Shown: piece after piece, positions 1 through 5,785 of the stretch
Position numbering within the stretch: the first letter of the stretch is position 1
Layout: every line of letters begins with the position of its first letter
NCBI GenBank assembly: GCA_002328825.1
Contig: DCWI01000079.1
Location: 1 to 10,324 of the forward strand
DNA length: 10,324 nt
Source of the DNA: Nitrospiraceae bacterium UBA2166
GTDB taxonomy: Bacteria; Nitrospirota; Nitrospiria; Nitrospirales; UBA2166
Direction of reading: 5' to 3'
The notes under the pieces: model-generated
What the model saw: the letters and a program-made list of their open reading frames with translations, nothing else
What the model was told of the DNA's origin: nothing
The model's database searches: none
Position numbers and translations under genes: made by a program

Positions 1-1
1 C

Positions 2-964
2 AAGTCAACCGTTCCAGTGGGGACAGGACAACGAGTCAAATGTTTGATTGAGAGCTCCCTTCGCGATCCAGTGCAATTCGATGTTATCTCAAACCCAGAG
101 TTTCTTCGTGAGGGTTCCGCTATTGAGGATTTTGTTCGACCTAACCGAGTCGTACTTGGGGCTGAATGCAATGAGAGTATTGCCATTATGAAAGACCTCT
201 ACAGACCTCTTTATTTGATAGAAACACCAATCGTGGTTACAACGATTGAAACGGCCGAACTTATCAAATATGCATCGAATACATTTCTGGCAACAAAGAT
301 CTCATTCATTAACGAAATGTCGGTGCTGTGTGAGAAGGTTGGAGCTGATATTCGCATGGTGGCCAAAGGGATGGGGCTCGATGGGAGAATCGGGGCAAAA
401 TTTCTCCACACAGGCTCTGGTTATGGAGGGTCGTGTTTTCCGAAAGATGTTAATGCGCTCATTGCAACGGGAAAGAAATATAATTGTGAGATGGGAATTG
501 CGCAGGCTACTGTGAACGCCAACGATCGGCAAAAGATGCGCATGGTGGAGAAGATTCAAACGGCCCTAGGGAGCCTGAACAACAAGTGTGTTGGGGTGCT
601 TGGACTTTCGTTTAAGCCGAATACAAGTGATATAAGGGAATCGGCATCAATTGAAATCATCCGTAGTCTTCTCAAGAAAGGTGTGCATATACAGGCATAT
701 GATCCTGAAGCTATGGAGGAAACTGCCCAGCAACTTCCGGAGGTGACGTTATGCGCTGATAGCTATGAAGTGAGTGTCAACGCTGACGCGATTGTTCTTG
801 CAACCGAATGGAATCAATTTCGAAACCTTGATCTCGAACGGATCAAGAATCAACTGCGTACTCCAATCTTCATCGACCTACGAAATGTCTATGAGCCTAT
901 TCGTATGACCAATATGGGTTTCCAATATTGGAGTGTTGGAAGAACAGCGCCAGTTTTTATGTGA
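2..964 (+). CDS. UDP-glucose 6-dehydrogenase, 5'-truncated by the window edge
   Basis: This enzyme oxidises UDP-glucose to UDP-glucuronate in two NAD+-dependent steps in the cytoplasm, supplying acidic sugars for capsule, exopolysaccharide or LPS. The frame is open from base 2, giving 320 residues. Compared with the usual 430-450, about 115 residues (most of the N-terminal Rossmann domain) lie outside the window. The first codons read KSTVPVGTG, the motif closing the NAD domain. Catalytic residues known for the family are all visible (numbered from base 2): Thr3, Glu33 in NPEFLREG, Lys89 and Asn93 in ELIKYASN, nucleophile Cys145 (bases 434-436) and Asp149 in GGSCFPKD. The C-terminal UDP-binding domain follows, with GLSFKPNTSDIRES and DLRNVYEP. 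The gene ends by TGA and converges on the molybdoenzyme gene 59 bases away. The enzyme looks complete and active apart from the cut. Family assignment is firm; the pathway served is not visible. Confidence 0.96.
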   Translation, partial: KSTVPVGTGQRVKCLIESSLRDPVQFDVISNPEFLREGSAIEDFVRPNRVVLGAECNESIAIMKDLYRPLYLIETPIVVTTIETAELIKYASNTFLATKISFINEMSVLCEKVGADIRMVAKGMGLDGRIGAKFLHTGSGYGGSCFPKDVNALIATGKKYNCEMGIAQATVNANDRQKMRMVEKIQTALGSLNNKCVGVLGLSFKPNTSDIRESASIEIIRSLLKKGVHIQAYDPEAMEETAQQLPEVTLCADSYEVSVNADAIVLATEWNQFRNLDLERIKNQLRTPIFIDLRNVYEPIRMTNMGFQYWSVGRTAPVFM

Positions 965-971
965 TGTAACA

Positions 972-992
972 GTGTTGGCCCTAGGGCCTCAC
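972..992. terminator. Palindrome between convergent genes, possible weak terminator
   Basis: A perfect 12-base palindrome, GGCCCTAGGGCC (977-988), can fold as a GGCC/GGCC stem with a CTAG loop. Outer GTG (972-974) and CAC (990-992) can extend the stem across a small internal loop. It sits in the 59-base gap between two converging genes, where a bidirectional terminator is expected. Neither side has a clean T-tract (the plus side has only ATTTCTT), so the terminator call is weak. Confidence 0.3.
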
Positions 993-1023
993 GCTATTTC
1001 TTGGCCGTACTCAGTCTCCCCTG

Positions 1024-2193
1024 TTAGTGTCTTGGCTTTTTATTTTCTCGGGAAAGGTGTACTCGACGAACAATTACCTCGTCATGTTGGTAGGGACCGT
1101 AGAGGTGTGTAGATCGTTTGATGGGTTGGATATTTCCCGCATGATCGGTGCCACGAGACATAAGCTTATGGGGACCTGGTAATGGGTTGTTCCACTGATA
1201 TGACCACAATGTCCAGGCGAAGGGATCACTAGGCTCGTGGAGTGTTGCTTCTTTCCATTGACTTGCGTCATTGATATGTACGTGTATGGAAGTGGTAGGT
1301 CTATTTCCACCCCATATTGCTCCACTGGCTTGATAAACAGTGCCTTGTGAATACTGATCATACTGAATCCGCGCAATGATCGACTTCACGGGAATTTTTG
1401 TAATTGGTTCAGGTGTCCAGAGGACGGCAGAACCGCGATCTGTCCGTCGTTTATTGACATAAAATGTTGTTTGATATCTCCCGTCAAATGGGTGGCTGAT
1501 GAGTTCGATTCGTTTGAGCCATTTGACATGTGCCATGCCATACCACCCTGGAACAATGAGGCGAATGGGAAAACCATGATCGGGTGGAAGTGGTGCACCG
1601 TTCATTTTTGTTGCCAGCATCACCTCTGATTGCATCGCTTGTTTGATGGTCAGCGCACGAGAAAAGTGGCGATTTTTTTCGGTATCCGTATCGGCTCCGT
1701 GAAACACGACGTGGGTTGCATCTGGCGTCACTTGTACGCGATCAAGTACCGTTCTGAGTGGTACACCAGTCCATCTGGCATTGCTGACGAGACCGTGGTT
1801 GCGGTGTTTTGAGTTGCCAGCACATTCTAATGTCACCACTTGATCAACGTGTGAAAAATCGCTTAGTTGAGCGAATGATAAGTCGTGTGAGCGTTGAACT
1901 CTGCCGTGAATGTGAATGATCCACTGATCTGTGTCAGAAACGTCTGGTACTGCAAAATGATTGCGGATATAGAATTGATCTGTGGGTGTAATCCAATGTG
2001 TCAGATGCGTTAGAGTAAATGGAATGATCTTGTCTTTGTTTTTCGTGATGATGCTCGGATTAAATGTGTCATCAAGAAACGGAATGGTAGTGGAATGGGC
2101 ATGTGAAGCGAACAGAGATTTTATGGAAAACGGGAGGATAAGCCCCCCAAGGAGTACATTGCGTCTTGTGAGTTTTGGTGGACTCTCAAGCAT
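1024..2193 (-). CDS. Tat-exported sulfite oxidase-family molybdopterin oxidoreductase
   Basis: This is a periplasmic molybdenum enzyme of the sulfite oxidase family (389 aa), probably oxidising sulfite to sulfate and passing electrons to a c-type cytochrome. The N-terminus has a twin-arginine signal, TRRNVLLGG (Arg10-Arg11), a hydrophobic stretch, and a plausible cleavage site near residue 32, so it should be exported folded with cofactor. The Mo-binding domain shows FYIRNHFAVP (about 74-83), TLECAGN with the Mo-ligand Cys124 (bases 1822-1824), NARWTGVPL and GFPIRLIVPGWYGMAHVKWL. The C-terminal part (INDASQWKEA, WTLWSYQWNNPLPG, GTDHAGNIQP) matches the Mo-co dimerisation domain, which separates it from MsrP/YedY proteins that lack it. 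The position usually held by an active-site Arg after CAGN is Lys129. No haem-binding CxxCH is present and no cytochrome gene is adjacent, so the acceptor is encoded elsewhere. The start has no good Shine-Dalgarno, but ATG 2193 gives a standard Tat leader. It lies 69 bases after purE on the same strand. Exact substrate is inferred. Confidence 0.9.
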   Translation of the reverse strand: MLESPPKLTRRNVLLGGLILPFSIKSLFASHAHSTTIPFLDDTFNPSIITKNKDKIIPFTLTHLTHWITPTDQFYIRNHFAVPDVSDTDQWIIHIHGRVQRSHDLSFAQLSDFSHVDQVVTLECAGNSKHRNHGLVSNARWTGVPLRTVLDRVQVTPDATHVVFHGADTDTEKNRHFSRALTIKQAMQSEVMLATKMNGAPLPPDHGFPIRLIVPGWYGMAHVKWLKRIELISHPFDGRYQTTFYVNKRRTDRGSAVLWTPEPITKIPVKSIIARIQYDQYSQGTVYQASGAIWGGNRPTTSIHVHINDASQWKEATLHEPSDPFAWTLWSYQWNNPLPGPHKLMSRGTDHAGNIQPIKRSTHLYGPYQHDEVIVRRVHLSRENKKPRH

Positions 2194-2238
2194 GAGTGTC
2201 TGTTGTATTATCCAGAGCTACAATAAAGTTTAGAATTT

Positions 2239-2264
2239 AACTCTTTGGCTCCAGCCGTAGAGTT
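2239..2264 (-). terminator. Hairpin over the purE stop codon, possible attenuating terminator
   Basis: AACTCT (2239-2244) pairs with AGAGTT (2259-2264), and an inner GGC/GCC stem closes around a four-base loop, separated by a 2x2 internal loop. On the minus strand the structure begins at the purE TAA stop and is followed by AAATTCTAAACTTT, which is T-containing but not a real U-tract. It could reduce read-through from purE into the molybdoenzyme gene or protect the purHDE transcript's 3' end. Confidence 0.35.
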
Positions 2265-2757
2265 ACGGACTCATCTGCTCGGCATCCGCGATGACTTTTT
2301 TTTCCATTTCCTCTTTGTAGGCGATGAGGCGTTTGAGCAATTGTTGATCTTTGCGAGCAATAATCTGTGCAGCAAAAACCCCAGCATTTTTTGCTCCGGC
2401 TTTTCCCACTGCCATGGTTGCAACAGGAATTCCTCCAGGCATCTGAATTGTTGCCAATAGTGCATCCCATCCTTGAAGAGGTGAACTATCGATAGGCACT
2501 CCGATTACAGGGAGGACAGTTCGAGCTGCAATGACTCCTGCAAGATGGGCAGCGCTTCCAGCTCCTGCGATAAAGACTTCTCCCCCATTTAGTTCAAACG
2601 CTCGAACAAGTGTTTCTGTTCGGTTTGGGCTGCGATGTGCTGATGTAATGGTCATGTCATACGAGATGTTGAAGTGACGCAACATCTCAGCAGCTTCTTG
2701 CATTAGCGGTAAATCAGATTTGCTTCCCATAAAGATGGCAACCTGTGTATTACTCAT
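2263..2757 (-). CDS. purE: N5-carboxyaminoimidazole ribonucleotide mutase (class I PurE)
   Basis: PurE converts N5-CAIR to 4-carboxy-AIR in de novo purine synthesis, acting after PurK, which is not in this window. The 164-residue length matches class I bacterial PurE (E. coli about 169). Visible signatures are GSKSDLP (11-17) at the phosphate-binding loop, SAHRSP with catalytic His41, GAGSAAHLAGV, and the class I block with GVPIDSSPLQGWDALL, QMPGGIPVAT and GKAGAKNAG. The start is supported by a strong Shine-Dalgarno, AAGGAG, placed 7 bases upstream inside the end of purD. The purD stop and the purE ATG are only two bases apart, so translation is probably coupled. The C-terminus is a short charged helix (EEMEKKVIADAEQ). 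Nothing is missing or unusual. It is the last pur gene of the cluster and is followed by a hairpin. Confidence 0.97.
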   Translation of the reverse strand: MSNTQVAIFMGSKSDLPLMQEAAEMLRHFNISYDMTITSAHRSPNRTETLVRAFELNGGEVFIAGAGSAAHLAGVIAARTVLPVIGVPIDSSPLQGWDALLATIQMPGGIPVATMAVGKAGAKNAGVFAAQIIARKDQQLLKRLIAYKEEMEKKVIADAEQMSP

Positions 2758-2759
2758 AT

Positions 2760-4028
2760 TTAGACTCCTTCATGACAGATGTCTTTTCGATATTGCATGC
2801 CATCAAATGTAATGTGTGCGACTGCTTCATATGCTTTCTCTTGGGCAGTGCTGTGATTTGATCCCGTTGCCGTAACTCCAAGCACCCGGCCTCCCGAAGT
2901 TGTCAAAACGGAATCTGTCATTTTTGTGCCAGCATAAAAAACAGTGACTCCGTCAATATTTTCAGCTTTCCTCACTCCATAGATTGGCTTGTCAACGTCC
3001 GGGCAACTAGGGTATCCATTAGATGCCAACACGACGCATACGGCTGCACCTTCATGCCATTCGATTGGTGGAATGGTATCTAGTTGGTGAGTTACGACAG
3101 CGTCGAGAAGATCAACGAGGTCTGTCTTGAGGAGTGGTAGCACCACCTGAGTCTCCGGATCGCCGAACCTCGCATTGCATTCTAAGGCTTTCGGTCCATC
3201 AGGGGTCAACATGATTCCCGCATATAGCAAACCACGATAAGGGCTTCCAAGTGAAGCTAGCGTATCAACGGTTGGCTGGAGAATCTCGGTCAAGATGCGA
3301 TTCATTAGAGCAATGTTGACCGAATTCACAGGTGAAAATGATCCCATTCCTCCTGTATTTTTACCTTGATCGTGATCAAAGATGCGTTTGTAATCTCGTG
3401 ACGCGAGCAAAGGGGTGACAGTATTTCCGTCGGTTAACGCCATTACACTTAATTCATTGCCTGCAACGAATTCCTCGATCATGATCGTTGACCCGCTGGG
3501 TCCAAGCATGTGTTGTTCGAGCAAGTCTGTTACAGCTTTCTTCGCTTCGGCTAATGTAGTGGCGACCACCACCCCCTTCCCTTGCGCAAGACCATCTGCC
3601 TTAATAACCACAGGCATATCGTGTTTGCGGAGGTATTCTTGTGCTTGACTAGCATCGGTAAATGTTTTTGCTGAGGGCGTAGGAATTCCGCTTCGACGCA
3701 TGAGATCTTTGGCAAAGACCTTGCTTGTCTCGATTTTTGCAGCCATTTTTGTTGGGCCAAAAATACGTAAACGTGCTTGACGAAAGAGATCAACAATCCC
3801 GTTCGCAAGTGGGGCCTCGGGGCCTACAACGGTGAGGTCAATGGATTGATTTTGTGCAAAGGACAGGAGATCTTGAATATTGGAAGCCTGGATAGGAACA
3901 CACTTGGCGAGCGCAGCAATGCCAGGGTTGCCTGGAGCGCAGAAGATGTTCGTGATGCGAGAACTTTGGGAGATTTTCCAGACGAGGGCATGTTCTCGTC
4001 CTCCTCCGCCAATCACAAGAACCCGCAT
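2760..4028 (-). CDS. purD: Phosphoribosylamine-glycine ligase (GAR synthetase)
   Basis: PurD ligates glycine to phosphoribosylamine using ATP, the second step of de novo purine synthesis. The 422-residue protein is full length (E. coli 429). It starts with the N-domain MRVLVIGGGGREHAL, which fixes the start at ATG 4028. VGPEAPLANGIVD (68-80) and GPTKMAAKIETSK (91-103) follow. The ATP-grasp part shows KADGLAQGKGVVVA (143-156), IEEFVAGNELSV (184-195), GGMGSFSPV and the metal/ATP site ECNARFGDPETQ with Glu283, Asn285 and Arg287. The C-domain contains the usual glycine-rich segment (TTSGGRVLGVTATG). No clear Shine-Dalgarno precedes the start, and only 19 bases separate it from the purH stop, so expression probably depends on read-through and re-initiation from purH. 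It is the middle gene of purH-purD-purE. Confidence 0.97.
   Translation of the reverse strand: MRVLVIGGGGREHALVWKISQSSRITNIFCAPGNPGIAALAKCVPIQASNIQDLLSFAQNQSIDLTVVGPEAPLANGIVDLFRQARLRIFGPTKMAAKIETSKVFAKDLMRRSGIPTPSAKTFTDASQAQEYLRKHDMPVVIKADGLAQGKGVVVATTLAEAKKAVTDLLEQHMLGPSGSTIMIEEFVAGNELSVMALTDGNTVTPLLASRDYKRIFDHDQGKNTGGMGSFSPVNSVNIALMNRILTEILQPTVDTLASLGSPYRGLLYAGIMLTPDGPKALECNARFGDPETQVVLPLLKTDLVDLLDAVVTHQLDTIPPIEWHEGAAVCVVLASNGYPSCPDVDKPIYGVRKAENIDGVTVFYAGTKMTDSVLTTSGGRVLGVTATGSNHSTAQEKAYEAVAHITFDGMQYRKDICHEGV
2765..2770 (-). promoter_or_regulatory. Shine-Dalgarno of purE inside the purD 3' end
   Basis: AAGGAG on the minus strand, 7 bases before the purE ATG. It lies within the final purD codons, so ribosomes finishing purD release directly over the purE start. 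It is the clearest ribosome-binding site in the pur cluster; purD and purH have poor ones. Confidence 0.75.
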
Positions 4029-4047
4029 GAGCGTAGCTTAGGGCTGT

Positions 4048-5631
4048 TTAGGCATGGCGGAAATGTCGGATGCCAGTGAAAATCATAGCGATGCGATGCT
4101 CATTTGCAGATTGAATGACTTCGTCATCTCGAATCGATCCACCCGGTTGAATTACGGCAGTGATGCCTGCTTTTGCCGCTTCGTCAATGCCGTCGCGGAA
4201 AGGGAAGAATGCATCAGATGCCATTACAGAGCCTTTGAGAGCCCGTAACGATTTTTTGATCGCAAGTTGAACCGAATCCACACGACTCATTTGCCCAGCT
4301 CCAATGCCAATCGTTTTGGTGCCTTTTGCGCAGACAATAGCATTCGATCGGACATGTTTGGTGACCTTCCAGGCAAATCGAAGGGCAGACAACTCGTCAT
4401 CGGTGGGTGCACGTTGACTGACGACTTTTAGGTGTTCAAAATCCCCATCTCCCGCAGGATCAAAGTCTTGAATCAGGAGACCGCCTTTCACTCGCTTCAT
4501 ATCTACTCCACGGGTCCACCCTTGCATTGATTCCATCGTCCAATTTTTTTCGATGCCGAGGCTTAACACGCGTAGATCACGTTTTTGCTTTAGGTATGCT
4601 AGCGCATCATCATGGAATCCTGGAGCAACAAGTACTTCAACAAAGTTTCTGGTTAGTTCCTTGGCGGTTTCAAGATCCACATATCTATTGAGCCCGATCA
4701 CTCCGCCAAAAGAAGAGAGGGGATCAGTGTCGCGTGCGTTGGTAAAAGCATCTACTAAACGCTCATTGACTGCCACGCCACATGGATTTACGTGTTTGAT
4801 GATTGCTGCTGCTGGTGCAGCAAAGTCAAACGCCAATTCCATAGCAGCGTTGGCATCCAACACGTTGTTAAATGACATGGCCTTTCCTTGGTATTGCGTT
4901 GTGGCTGTGATTGATGGACCTGTAGCACCAAGCTCGCGATAGAGCGCTCCTTGTTGATGCATATTTTCGCCATATCGTAGAGTGGAGAGCTTCTCAAAAT
5001 GGATAGGGAAGAAGGCAGGAAATTTATTTTCCTCGGTGGATGTAACATGAGTGAGATAATTGGCAATCACGCTATCGTAGTGAGCTGTGTGTTGAAACGC
5101 TTTGATTGCCAAGCGACGGCGTGTTTCGGCAGACACCTGTTTTTCATTGTTTCGAAGCTCTTCTATCACACTATGATAATCATCTGGGTCAACAAGTGTG
5201 GTGACGAAGTCGTGATTTTTCCCCGCAGAGCGTAGCAATGCTACACCGCCAATATCGATATTTTCAATGGCCTCATCAATTGAACATTTCGGCTTCGCTA
5301 TGGTCGTTTCAAATGGATAGAGGTTCACCACGATGAGCCCAATTGGATCAATTCCATGTTGCTTCATTTCATCGCGATGGTTGGGATCACTAACTTTGCC
5401 CAAAATACCTCCGTGCACTCTGGGATGCAGTGTTTTCACACGTCCATTGAGAATCTCAGGTGATCCAGTGTAGGACGCAATGTCAGTCACAGGAACTCCT
5501 GCAGACCGTAGTGCTTCTGCTGTTCCTCCGGTGGAGTAAATTTCGATACCAATGGTGTGTAAAGCTTCAGCGAGAGAGACAATTTCAGTCTTATCGGAAA
5601 CGCTAATCAGTGCTTTTCGAATTAGGCTCAT
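4048..5631 (-). CDS. purH: Bifunctional AICAR transformylase / IMP cyclohydrolase
   Basis: PurH performs the last two steps of IMP synthesis: formylation of AICAR from 10-formyl-THF, then ring closure. At 527 residues it is full length. The N-terminal MGS-like cyclohydrolase domain shows SDKTEI (12-17), YSTGGTAEAL, NGRVKTLHPRVHGGIL (62-77) and NLYPFE. The C-terminal transformylase domain shows LRYGEN (218-223), the catalytic Lys279-His280 in IIKHVNPCG, FGGVIGLNR, WKVTKHVRSNAIV, GQMSRVDS, the block ASDAFFPFRDGIDEAAKAG, QPGGSIRDDEVI, and the ending TGIRHFRH. LRYGEN is followed by MHQ where PHQ is more usual, probably a neutral difference. ATG 5631 matches the normal family start. A weak GGGA lies 5 bases upstream and falls within an arm of a 9-base inverted repeat in the leader. 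It is the first gene of the apparent purHDE operon, with the DUF255 gene 154 bases upstream on the same strand. Confidence 0.97.
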   Translation of the reverse strand: MSLIRKALISVSDKTEIVSLAEALHTIGIEIYSTGGTAEALRSAGVPVTDIASYTGSPEILNGRVKTLHPRVHGGILGKVSDPNHRDEMKQHGIDPIGLIVVNLYPFETTIAKPKCSIDEAIENIDIGGVALLRSAGKNHDFVTTLVDPDDYHSVIEELRNNEKQVSAETRRRLAIKAFQHTAHYDSVIANYLTHVTSTEENKFPAFFPIHFEKLSTLRYGENMHQQGALYRELGATGPSITATTQYQGKAMSFNNVLDANAAMELAFDFAAPAAAIIKHVNPCGVAVNERLVDAFTNARDTDPLSSFGGVIGLNRYVDLETAKELTRNFVEVLVAPGFHDDALAYLKQKRDLRVLSLGIEKNWTMESMQGWTRGVDMKRVKGGLLIQDFDPAGDGDFEHLKVVSQRAPTDDELSALRFAWKVTKHVRSNAIVCAKGTKTIGIGAGQMSRVDSVQLAIKKSLRALKGSVMASDAFFPFRDGIDEAAKAGITAVIQPGGSIRDDEVIQSANEHRIAMIFTGIRHFRHA

Positions 5632-5632
5632 T

Positions 5633-5713
5633 TCATTCCCGGTATAAAATTATAAAATAGTTGATGGTGGCAGAGGATAACACCCGCCTATGGTGAATTC
5701 AACTCGGGAATGA
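5633..5713 (-). repeat. 9-base inverted repeat in the purH leader, one arm over the RBS
   Basis: TCATTCCCG (5633-5641) and CGGGAATGA (5705-5713) are perfect reverse complements separated by 63 bases. On the minus-strand transcript the downstream arm covers the GGGA ribosome-binding region and ends one base before the purH ATG, so pairing would hide it. The TATAAT candidate lies between the arms. Two direct copies of GGTGAATT (5692-5699 and 5722-5729), 30 bases apart, lie beside or across the upstream arm. This may be an RNA switch or a pair of protein half-sites. No known purine riboswitch or PurR-type operator is recognisable. Confidence 0.4.
5649..5654 (-). promoter_or_regulatory. Candidate -10 box for purHDE
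   Basis: A perfect TATAAT on the minus strand in an AT-rich patch 17 bases before the purH start. Transcription would begin near 5642 and give a leader of about 11 bases that still contains GGGA. There is no recognisable -35 hexamer at normal spacing, so it is a candidate only; the box may be chance in AT-rich DNA. Confidence 0.35.
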
Positions 5714-5785
5714 GTGACGAGGGTGAATTTCTAGAATCCTATGCGTCCAACGTAATTTACTTGCTATGAGGGTCAAGGCGTGATG

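Noticed and set aside
246..515. 89-codon open frame in another frame of the UDP-glucose dehydrogenase gene
   Set aside because: It overlaps the catalytic Lys and Cys region of a well-conserved enzyme and is a frame shadow.
4553..4942. 129-codon open frame on the plus strand inside purH
   Set aside because: It is antisense to conserved PurH motifs; its Ser/Ala-rich translation mirrors purH codon bias and matches nothing recognisable.
5632..5785. Purine riboswitch in the purH leader
   Set aside because: The conserved three-way junction loops of guanine/adenine riboswitches are not visible; only the 9-base inverted repeat stands out.
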